This document shows positions 55,050-64,000 of a DNA stretch of 64,000 nucleotides, piece by piece (the stretch's first letter is position 1; each line of letters begins with the position of its first letter). The notes below the pieces were generated by a model that saw only the letters and a program-made list of their open reading frames with translations, made no database searches and was not told the DNA's origin. This stretch comes from Torreya grandis (taxonomy: Eukaryota; Streptophyta; Pinopsida; Cupressales; Taxaceae). The DNA lies in assembly GCA_037957365.1 (NCBI GenBank), contig JARHVA010001471.1, positions 2,424,501 to 2,488,500 on the forward strand, read 5' to 3'. The position numbers were made by a program, and so were the translations under genes.

Positions 55050-56250
55050 CTGTGTAGGAAGGGACATGATAGCTGAAGGAGTGGCACAATGTTTATGCAA
55101 AGAGAAAGAGATTCTTGAGGAAAATTTATACCAAACATGCCATAAGTTGCTACCACGAAAGAATCACAAATACCTATAGTAATTAAGAATTCTATTGAAA
55201 AATATACCATAAGCTAGAATGCTCCTTAAGAAAGGAACACTACAAACTGAAAGAGGTAGCTTGCAGAAGAAGTACTATTGACTTTGAAAAAGGAAATAGA
55301 AGCAGAGGAAGCATTATCTGAGTTGGTTAGAAAAAATGAAGGATAAAAATTACATGAATCAGACAATCTATAAAGTAACATCAGAACATCATTCTAGCTA
55401 GAATTTCTTGATCAAATCAAAGAAATCTAAGGAGAATCTTCAGATTTATCATCTAGTAAAAAGACTCTGAATCAACAAATAAATGTTTACTATCATGTTG
55501 ATGAAAGAATTGATATAGAATTTGAAGATGTGATCCTGAGTAGCTTTGGTATCCATATCACAAGAAAAGCCATCATAAATGGAGAAGGAGACTTTGTGGA
55601 TGATAACAAGACTCCAGACACAGTTAATTTTGAATTTTCTATTCCATATGCATTATGTGTAATACAAATAAAAAATATCTCACCTTTAATCTTGTCTAAT
55701 TTAGGGGTACATTATCAGAAGACCCAGACACATTTTTTTTCAAATTTGATATCATCTGTAGAATCTATGACTACAGGTAGGATGCACAGAAATTGAAACT
55801 TTTTTTAGCCACCCTCAAAGACTCAACACTTCACTGGTTCATGGGACTGGGTAGTAATTCAGTCCACACTTGGAAGGACATAAAAAATAAATTTCTAGCC
55901 AAATATTAGGAATATGGACGAGGAAGAAATTATAGAATAAATGACATCTTTAGGATGACTCAAGAAGGGGATGAATCTTTGGAAGAGTATTGAATGGTTC
56001 ATGTTCAATGTACAAAAATTCAAGTAAAGTGCACTAGGAGAAGAATGTCTAAAACTCATCTTCCTAAAAGGAGTTAGAGAAGATTATCTGGAATCCTTGG
56101 AATTAATAAGTGGGAGAGATATCTTCCACCTTCCATTTGTAGATATCAAAGAGTTGAGTAAGAATTATTCTACGTCTACTATAAATAAAGTCGGGGGAGC
56201 AAGCTTCCACTGACATCTATAAGTGGCCTATCAAAATCTAAAGTTAGTAA
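55050..56250 (+). pseudogene. Gag of the Athila/Tat-like element
   Basis: The best stretch is 55790-56210, in several frames: KLKLFLATLKDSTLHWFMGLG (family l.l.g.a..W...l), VHTWKDIKNKFLAKY, RINDIFRMTQEGDESLEEY and LIFLKGVREDYLESLELIS. Upstream, near 55710, a shifted frame contains a DPDTFFFKFDIICRIYD-like segment, the expected D..DP..f...F start. An Asn/Pro/Gln-rich region follows to about 56880. Stops and shifts are frequent. Capsid function follows from family knowledge. Confidence 0.7.
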
Positions 56251-57239
56251 ACTGTTATAAGACATGAAATAGGATATCATTAGTCACTTGTACATCTAGC
56301 TATATAGCCTGCACTCAAGGCAAAAGAAAGCAACCTTGTATCAAGCTTTGACAATTTATTATCTAGATTGTAAAAAGAAGACAGATTGTAGGTGTCACAA
56401 GGTTTGGGTTAAAGTAGCTAACATCATAGCTAAAGAACCAAAGATAGTATAACTACATGCTATAAGAGGAGATAGGGACCAGGTTTTCTATATTGCATAG
56501 AGAAATCCATGGGTTCAATGACCATCTTATCCAAGTATGGGACAAAATCCATATTTTGTAAATTTTACCTCATTTAATTCACAATTTACAAAAATTGCTC
56601 CCAATTGGACTAGTCCATGGATGAACATTCCACCTCCTGATTTTAGCTAGTAGCCACATCAGACAAGCTACCCCACCACCTCTTGGCAGACTCTACAAAA
56701 CCTATCCCCACCTTGGATACAAGCTTGGAAACCACCCCAAGGCCCACCCTTCACAAACCAGTAGCAGCAGCCTTGGAGACCGAATCAACCTTGGTGAAAC
56801 CATTAAGGAGGATTCCCTCCACAATAAAAACAACAACCTCTTACTTTTATGCCCAATACATCAACTGCACCTAAGCCTAACCAACTCCCTGCCCAACCCA
56901 TACAAAATCATGTAAATAAGTTGGTGCAACTGACATCTAGTACTAAATTTGTTTAGTACCTGGCATGTGCAGTGAACATCCATGAATTTTACCTATTTTT
57001 AGGGAAAGTTCTACTACCCCCAGCCCCACCCATAATAATGGAACTAGATGAGAAAACTCTAGAAGATCATGCTAACCCACCTTCACCACCACAAGACCTA
57101 TTTGAACCAACAAATAAAGTTGTTGATCAAACAACCCCATCATTTACAGAATGTTTTATCCTTTAGCGCCATACAATTGAGCTTACATTTGATTTCAAAA
57201 TACAACTCAATAATCTTTGTGTTAAAATTCCTCTTTTCT

Positions 57240-57770
57240 AGGCCATCAAGGATGTGCCCATATATTCCAATGTTTTTAGAGACTTATGTTTACGTAAACT
57301 TGGAAGGAAGAAGAAAGATCCCAATACAATGCATGTGATTGGTCAACTGACATACATTATGCTAGGAAATACTTTGCCAAAGAAATATTCAGATCCAAAA
57401 TGCCCAATAGTAACAGTCCAGATTCATGACCAACAACTATCCCATATATTGATAGACTTGAGGGTTGCAATAAATATAATGAAAACTAAAAACATGAATA
57501 AATTTCAATTGAATAATATTCATCTCACATCTACAATAATGTAAATGGCTAACAGGTCTACAGTCTGACTAGAAAGAGTCATTAAAGATCTTGTTATTAT
57601 TGTAGATTCTTAGGAGTATTCTACAAATTTCACTGTACTAAAACCAAAGTCTAATTTGTGTGGATACCCTCTTATCTTAGGATGAACTTGGCTTGCCACA
57701 GTTGATACCTTCATCAGCTACAAATTAGGTAACATGTTGATATCTAATGTCAACCACACTAAGAAATTGG
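57240..57770 (+). pseudogene. protease region of the Athila/Tat-like element
   Basis: After an IKDVPIYSNVFRDLCLRKLG segment (the conserved pre-protease helix), the frame 57254-57544 reads VTVQIHDQQLSHILIDLRVA, where LIDLGAAINIMP is expected, so the active-site Gly is Arg. Then come stops, KDLVIIVDS and FTVLKPKSNLCGYPLILG, followed by TWLATVDTFIS, which match the protease C-terminal strand (G.p.ILGRPwLat..a.id). Inactive. Confidence 0.7.
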
Positions 57771-58309
57771 TCCTCTATCCTCCAGCACAACTAGCCTTGG
57801 CACTAGAGCATACATTATAGGCTAAAGAAGATGAGATAGACCAACCTCCTTGGATTCCTATATTCATCATAGACCATACATGTACCTTGGCTAATCAGGA
57901 GGAAGACACAATTCTCTCTAATGTTCTCCAAACTAATTACCAAACTCATTTTGTAGATCTAAACCACCTGTAATGTGTTGAGTGCCCATTTTTCAGCCTT
58001 TGGGAAGAAGATAATTCAAATGCATTTGTACAGAAAATATTTCACCAGTTGTTGTCTCATAGATGCAGTCAAACCAGATCCATTAACACTATAAAAATGA
58101 TGAAATAACTCTCACGTTAAATTGATATCTCTCTAGAAAAAACATTACTTATTAATAGCAATTTAGAGTCAAATGAGGAAAAATGCCTGGTCAGCATGTT
58201 GCATGCAAACCAATGCACTTTTGCATGGGATTATGAGGATATGCATGGAATCAGCCCATAAACATGCACATATCATATATATATCAAAGAAGAGTGCCAG
58301 CCAATCAGA

Positions 58310-59690
58310 TAACCACAACGTAGGATGAATCCAACTCTTAGAGAAATAGTCAAAGTGGAATTGCAAAAACTCTTGACCACCAGATTTATATATCCCATCT
58401 CAAATAGTGAATGGGTTTCACCATTGGTAATTGTATCAAAGAAAAATGGTGAATGACATGTATGCATAGATTACAGGAAACTTAATACAACAATAAGAAA
58501 GGATCACTTTTCTCTATCCTTCATTGATCAAGTGTTGGATACAACTAGCAGAAAACAAATATTTTGCCTTTCTAGATGTCTTTAGTGGTTACAACTAGAT
58601 TATAATTTCTCTTAAAGACCAGGAAAAGACCACCTTCACTTATCATTGGGGTAATTATGCTTATTTTGTATTACCTTTTGGGTTGTGTAACATTCCTATA
58701 ACATTTTAGAGGGTTTTCCTGAGTATCTTTGTAGAAATGGCCAATGAATGTGTAGAAATCTATATGGATAACTTCATTATTTATGGAGAAATATTTGATG
58801 AGTGCATGAAGAACTTGATGAAAGTGTTGCAATGCTATTAGGAGCACCATTTGTCTTTAAGTCATAAGAAATGATACATGCTTATGATAGAAGGCATTGT
58901 ATTAGGCCACCATGTATCTGTTGAAGGAATTAATGTTGACCTTGTAAAAATCAGCATCATAAAAAACCTGCCTGTTTCTTAGAAATAAAAAGATGTCAAG
59001 AGTTTTTTAGTACATATTGGTTACTACAAAAGATTTATCAATAATTTCAACAAGGTAGTAGCACCATTGTTCATTATCTTAACTAAAGATGTTGAATTCA
59101 TATGGAATTTTGCCTATGATACAACCTTCAAATAATTGAAAGAGTTATTGACCACCACCCATGTTTTATGTGGTATTGATTGGAAGCTTTCGTTCCATAT
59201 TCACATAGATGCTTTAGATATTTTCCTATAAGCTGTGCTAGACTAAAAATAGGAAACACTCAATTATGCTATATATTTTGTAAGCAAGAATCTACAGAGA
59301 GTAGAATTAAATTACACGGTCACTAAAAAAGAGTTCTTGGTAGTAGTGTATGCTATCAACAAGTTCCATCACTACATAATAGGGTATCAAGTCTTTGTAC
59401 ATATAGACCATGCAACCATTAGGTACCTTATGCACAATCTAGTTGTCCTCGACAGAGTGATCATATGGTTGCTCTTATTACAAAAATTTGATCTAACTAT
59501 TATAGATAAGCTTGGTAAGGACAATTTCATGGCTGATTTCTTATCAAGACTACAATCCCCTCAAGAAGATACCATAGTGGATGACTCATTTTCAGATGAG
59601 CACCTGTTCTCCCTCACCTTTACCACACCTTGGTATGTTGATATTACTAACTACCTTAGAACATGATTACTTCCACAACACTTCCTCCCT
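58310..59690 (+). pseudogene. reverse transcriptase and RNase H of the Athila/Tat-like element
   Basis: RT starts MNPTLREIVKVELQKLL, then SEWVSPLVIVSKKNGE and VCIDYRKLNT, then FLDVFSGYNQIIIS-type sequence after a shift, YHWGNYAYFVLPFGLCNIP, and the catalytic box YMDNFIIYG, where Y.DD is expected, so one metal-binding Asp is lost. GYYKRFINNF and FIWNFAYD are the connection. The RNase H frame (to 59666) has HIHIDALD, YAIYFVSKNL, ELNYTVTKKEFLVVVYAINKFHHYIIG and HIDHATIRYLM, then GKDNFMADFLSRL, the usual end of the domain. One long open stretch (59337-59666) remains. Confidence 0.85.
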
Positions 59691-59789
59691 AAACAAAAAA
59701 GAGATTTGATTTAGAAAAGTGGTAGGTATTCATGGCTATCCAGATTCCTTTTCTATATTGGGCCTAACTCCATCATCAGAAGATGTCTC

Positions 59790-60920
59790 AGAGAAGATGA
59801 ATTTATAGATATCCTCAAAGCCTTTCATGATAAAACTTGTCGAGGGCACTTTGTAGCCAAGCATACAACAATAAAAATCTTGAATGGAATATATTATTGG
59901 TTCTCACTCCATAAAGATGTAATAATATATACTACTCATTATGACACATGTCAACATATGGAGAGAACCACACATTCAGATGAGATGCCTTTGCAACCTC
60001 AAATGTTTCTTGAACCATTTAAAAAATAGAGCATAGACTTTATAGGACCTTTTGATCTAAAATCCAATAACAAAGCGTACATCTTTGTATGTACCAACTA
60101 TGTCACTAAATGGGTAGAAGTAAGACTCTTACACATGCTAGGGATGAGAAGGTGCAAGCTTTCCTCTATGAATAAATATTCACAAGATATGGTGTGCCAT
60201 GATAAATAGTCATTGATTAAGGACCCCAATTCACTGCTAGTTTCATTACTACCTTGGTCTAACAATATGAGATTAGGCATAAAAAATCAACTCCATATCA
60301 TCCACAATCTAATAGACAGGTGAAAGTCACCAACAGGGAGTTAGAAAATACTTTGACCAAGACTTTTAGTATGTCTCATAAGGATTAGGAGGCTAGCCTT
60401 CCTGAAGCTATTTGAGCTTATAGAATCATGTGGAAGAACACTACAGGGTTCACCCCATATGATTTGGTCTATGGAAAGAAACTTGTTTTGCCAATTGAAT
60501 TTGAGCACAAGACCTTACAGATAACATTAGAACTTTGGATGGATATATATAAAGCACAAAAAGAAAGGCTTATGCAACTGAATACATTAGATGAATACAA
60601 ATAGAAGGTACTATAGAACATAAAACTTTTACAATAGCTATGGATTAGATGGCATGATAGGTACATTAAGACTGAGCAATTCAATGTAGGAGATTGTGTC
60701 TTTCTTTTTTATTCAAAATATAAAGATCACAAGGACAAACTACTGACTAATTGGCTTGATCAATTTGAGATTGAGAATATTTATGACAATGGAGCAGTGC
60801 AACTCTAAACCATTGATATGATAATATTTTGTCTACTGGTCAATGGCCATAGACTAAATTTGTATAAAAATCCACTCACTCATGAGGAGTTTATCAAGCA
60901 CATATACAAGTAATTACAAA
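59790..60920 (+). pseudogene. integrase of the Athila/Tat-like element
   Basis: The zinc-binding part reads AFHDKTCRGHFVAKHTTIKI, then YYWFSLHKDV and CQHM (an HHCC finger with changes). The catalytic core has SIDFIGPFDLKSNNKAYIFV, TNYVTKWVEV, then after shifts GPQFTASFITTLV, STPYHPQSNRQVKVTNRELE and WKNTTGFTPYDLVYGK. The DD35E positions can be followed, although the second Asp is next to a stop. The C-terminus, FNVGDCVFLFYSKYKDHKDKL and NGHRLNLYKN, matches the Athila/Tat GPFTV-type tail. Many stops. Confidence 0.8.
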
Positions 60921-62465
60921 ATAGATACAATGTTGTACTAGATCATCATGATGTCTCACAAGACAAAGAGAGAACCAGCCAATACATAGATGAAGAATGA
61001 GAGGAGGACATCTTGGCCCTCCTCTGGCATGAAAGATGAGACCTTTAAATGGTCCTTGATCAATCACCCTCTTAGTTGACTTGGCAAGGACCTAGAATAA
61101 ATATTCTACTATAGGCAGCAATTAGAGTTAAAAAAACAATAAAAACCCTTTTTGAGTATTCTTAGTAGTTTTTGGGTAGAAATATAGCCTATTGGCTACT
61201 CAGAACTATAAAATGGGCCTAAATAGAAAACTAGCTTGCTGGCTATTTAAGGGTAAAAACCAAAATGGAAAATAAATAATCAGTCTGAGCAAAACTATTC
61301 ATCTTTCTCTAGTTGACATGAGCAATTTTGTAGCTGCTACAGGTACCTCCCTCACCATTGCTACATGCACCTTTGTCAATGAAGGTATTCCTTCAGTTGC
61401 TATGGGATATTCTCTAGATGTTATAGGCACCTTCCCCATAGTTGGGAATAAATTTTTAGTTGCTACAGACACCACCTATGGTTGTTGCAATCACATCCAA
61501 ATGCCTCTCTAAGTACATGCAGGTTAGTTCTTCACAAACTCTAAGATATGGCCTTAGCTATGGGATTTTAAGCAATTCATAGATGACGCCAGACAAGCTA
61601 GAGGAGGAGTGAAGGAGGATTAGAGTAGAAAATTCAAAACATTGGTCAAGCATACCCCTGAATCACAAGGTAAGAGCCACAACTAAGGCATACACTTCCA
61701 ATCTCCATTTGAAGTGTTTTAAACTAGAATTGTTGGCTACAAGGATACACATGAACCACTTTCAATTTTTTCTCATTTCATAGAGATGATTTCACTCTAT
61801 CACATAGTGAGATCTAGGTTTTTTGGGAGCACAGGTCTTAAGTTTAAAAACATTGATGGTTGCTAAAGGAAAAATTCACTAGGCATTTAATCCACAAGGA
61901 GTAACATAGCACATAGACAAATCATCAGTAGACTCATGTAGAGGAAGATAACATAACAACAACACCCTTAGCCACCCTCTTCTATGTTCATGTATCACTT
62001 GACTCAGACAACACAAATATCCGTAGTGACTACCTTGTGGTAGGAAGACAATAATATCTCATCTAACTAAAAGACCCCTACTTAGTTCCATGCAGGTTAT
62101 CATGATTACATGCAGGTTACTGAGGGAATCATGGAAGGATAACATCCTTTGAGCTCATGATTAATCAAGGGACCCACTTTAGTCAAGTTATAACTACCAA
62201 AAAATCATTGCATTTTGGAAACCACTCGCATGTAAATCCTCTACATAACCCTCGGTAAGATCGTTGAAAAAGTATGTCATATATTTTGGTCATAGAAAAG
62301 CATTTTTTGATCTTAATATAACATGTATTATATTGAAAAGCATATTTAATCATTAACAAGTCATTCATTAAGTCTTATCTCCACTCATACCCTCATCATG
62401 ACCCCATCCTCTCTCCTTCCATCCTACTAATTCCACATTACTTGGGGACAAGTGACACCTCATGT
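60921..62465 (+). other. post-integrase internal region of the gypsy element
   Basis: About 1.5 kb without recognised domains, as is usual in Athila/Tat elements between pol and the 3' LTR. 61318-61512 is open for 64 codons but low in complexity, with repeated GTTGCTACA/GCACCTTC words. CTTGGGGACAAG just upstream of the purine tract is a common end of such regions. Confidence 0.5.
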
Positions 62466-62478
62466 GGGAGGGGGAGAA
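62466..62478 (+). other. polypurine tract
   Basis: GGGAGGGGGAGAA directly followed by TGTTGCC, the expected start of a 3' LTR. Confidence 0.75.
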
Positions 62479-62900
62479 TGTTGCCGGAAATCAATATCAT
62501 GCACTTTAGAATAATTTATACGTGTGGATTAAACATCCATAATGACACCATGAAATCAATAGGAAAAACAATCACTTTTATTGTTTTCACTTGTGAGTAC
62601 AACCCATTTAAGAAAAGACGAAGCACACTATTACCTACAACCACAAACCACCATTATTGAAAAAACCTTGCTTTGCTACAAGCAGAACTCTAGAAGCCAA
62701 ATTGAGTGTGTTGAAAATTATCGCATAGACTAAATAACAACAAATGACTCATATATTAACCAAACTATAGATTACAACACTAGTTATATATTGTGGGCCC
62801 ACTTCGAGGGGGCTATGTCCTTTTAATCGAGGCTCTATTACAAATACTCTTCTTAGATACCCTATAACACCATATACCCCTATACTTATACTATTTCGTA
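62479..62900 (+). repeat. putative 3' LTR start of the Athila/Tat-like element
   Basis: Begins TGTTGCCGGAAATCAATATC after the purine tract. Its right end is not determined and no partner was found near the primer site. The call rests on position only. Confidence 0.4.
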
Positions 62901-63239
62901 CCTATTTCTCCCCATATGCTAATGCATGTGGGATTATTCTCTATCCTATTATACCCCTCTAATTATATTACATTTCATCCCCATTAAATAATTTTTTCCC
63001 TTGAAACATGATAAAAAAATAGGTGGAGGACCAAATGAAAGGCAAATAAAAAATTAAGGTGAAGACCAAATGGAAACTGTACCATGTGTGTGTTTCTGCT
63101 TCCACTTCTTTTGTCTATGGTGTGATAGGGGCATGTAAAATAATAAAATGAATGTAAGCACTGAAATAGGAGGTGGATGTGCATAAAGATGAATGCATGG
63201 ACTAACCACAACTAGAATTTGGCAGTGAGAGTCGAGCAA
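62901..63239. other. unassigned sequence
   Basis: No gene or repeat recognised. Confidence 0.4.
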
Positions 63240-63800
63240 TGAAAGTTGAATCCCGATGATGATCACCTCAAATCTAGAATAAGGGTGCACAAAATAGTTA
63301 TCCTTGTGAACCAACTGAGGGTACATGCCATCCTCTTTAACATTGCTTCTTAAGGGAGGTGGAACCTTGATTCCCTACTTGGGATCTGTGATTGTTGGCT
63401 TGGGCTCATATGGGGTCTAGTCAAGTATATTGGTTCCCTGAATAGACTTGTTGGAGCAGTGCTTGAGTACATCTGGTGTTTGTTCTAGTGCTTTTGTTAT
63501 TTGGAGATGTTTCCAGTGGATGTAGTTTTAAATGAGCTTGACTAAGCCCACTACTTCCATCATTATTTGAGGTTTCCATATTTGGACCTCTGCTCAAATC
63601 TCCTCTTGAATTCTGTTAAAGAAGCAACGAATGAAGAATGCAGTAGAAGTGTCATTGGTGAATGTCTCAAACTCAGTCTAATATTCTTGAACTATGTCAG
63701 TTTGTTGAAGCTTAGTCAATGCATTAGTGGAAAACCCCATGAGAACCATAGGTTAAACATATAGGGATGTCGTCTTGAACTGAAAATGCATTCGTTACAA
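63240..63800 (-). pseudogene. gag fragment of another Ty3/gypsy element
   Basis: On the minus strand, 63690-63560 reads TNDTSTAFFIRCFFNRIQEE and VQIWKPQIMMEVVGLVKLI, matching the end of the gypsy capsid domain (...fi.Gl...i..ev....p.tl..a..la). Beyond it come THYEPKP, ITDPK and GIKVPPPLRSNVKE, a Pro/Lys-rich tail of the kind that precedes the zinc knuckle. Stops and shifts present. The element appears to run leftwards, but nothing recognisable follows before 62900. Confidence 0.55.
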
Positions 63801-64000
63801 CACTATCCAAAAAATTTGATTTTTTTGACCTAAATAATTGACACACAACAAAATGATTAGATGATAATTAATAGACTAAACTACATGTGATAAGGATGAC
63901 ATAACATAGAAATTAAAGATGATGACTCAATCTTAAAATTAATATGCAAGACTATGTGGATGAACATCATTGACTATGAACAATTATGATCCAAAACTCA
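63801..64000. other. unassigned right edge
   Basis: AT-rich; upstream side of the minus-strand gag fragment. Nothing else seen. Confidence 0.35.

Larger units (their letters stand above)
54466..62478 (+). mobile_element. Athila/Tat-like Ty3/gypsy retrotransposon, complete domain set, degraded
   Basis: Primer site TTTGGTGCCATTGCTAGGGA (one family with TTTGGCGCCGTTGCCGGGGA, the tRNA-Asp type), a 0.5-kb leader, gag, protease, RT, RNase H, integrase, then 1.4 kb of extra internal DNA and a polypurine tract (GGGAGGGGGAGAA, 62466-62478). Order and motifs place it in Athila/Tat. All frames are broken. Confidence 0.8.

Noticed and set aside
55530..55796. Frame at 55530-55796 as an independent gene
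   Set aside because: It lies inside the gag region of the gypsy element in a shifted frame; the conserved Gag blocks are in the neighbouring frames.
1..64000. tRNA, rRNA, snRNA or intact host protein-coding gene
   Set aside because: No tRNA A/B box pair with foldable arms, no rRNA core sequence, and no long frame or exon series outside retroelement domains was found by eye. A covariance-model and protein search would be decisive.

Overview
This looks like a stretch of a large, repeat-filled seed-plant nuclear genome, most likely a conifer or other gymnosperm. I see no intact host gene, no bacterial-type gene, no rRNA or tRNA gene and no CRISPR array. Nearly all recognisable sequence is retroelement in various stages of decay: Penelope-like elements (PLE; reverse transcriptase plus GIY-YIG endonuclease), L1-type LINEs (DUF4283 ORF1, endonuclease, RT, zf-RVT), Ty1/copia, and several Ty3/gypsy elements. 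The conifer call is inference. PLEs are rare in flowering plants but have been reported in conifers (the Dryad elements, attributed to ancient transfer from arthropods), and deep nesting of old LTR elements is typical of conifer DNA.

Layout. 1-470: degenerate telomere-like repeats. 474-12990: a composite in the order flank A, block R1, PLE1 (minus strand), LINE1 (plus strand), block R2, PLE2, LINE2. 13005-19050: unassigned DNA, minus-strand gag fragments, an LTR-like piece and two LINE scraps. 19089-23319: a non-autonomous copia element with both LTRs. 24742-52680: a second copy of the composite (flank A, R3, PLE3, LINE3, R4, PLE4), whose LINE3 is split by a gag-only LTR retrotransposon (30222-49391). 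That element carries an antisense plant mobile domain (PMD) gene, and its right LTR is split by another LTR retrotransposon (40514-49067, TSD GACAA). 52815-53580: a 300-bp near-perfect palindrome around a CA/TG microsatellite, then a minisatellite. 54466-62478: an Athila/Tat-like Ty3/gypsy element with gag, protease, RT, RNase H and integrase, all broken. 63240-63800: a piece of another gypsy gag on the minus strand.

The most unusual object is the composite. Four copies of an ~0.9-kb block (R) sit at the 3' side of a minus-strand PLE, and R-PLE units flank a plus-strand LINE. LINE1 and LINE3 carry the same internal deletion. Every R copy keeps an open 35-codon minus-strand frame that reads as a signal peptide, just downstream of a TATA-like box. 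That is what would be expected if a PLE had carried along the promoter and first exon of a host secreted-peptide gene. None of the retroelements appears autonomous: every pol and gag frame has stops, frameshifts, deletions or changed catalytic residues. All coordinates of decayed elements are approximate; those of LTR ends, tandem repeats, the palindrome and the 35-codon frames were read base by base.
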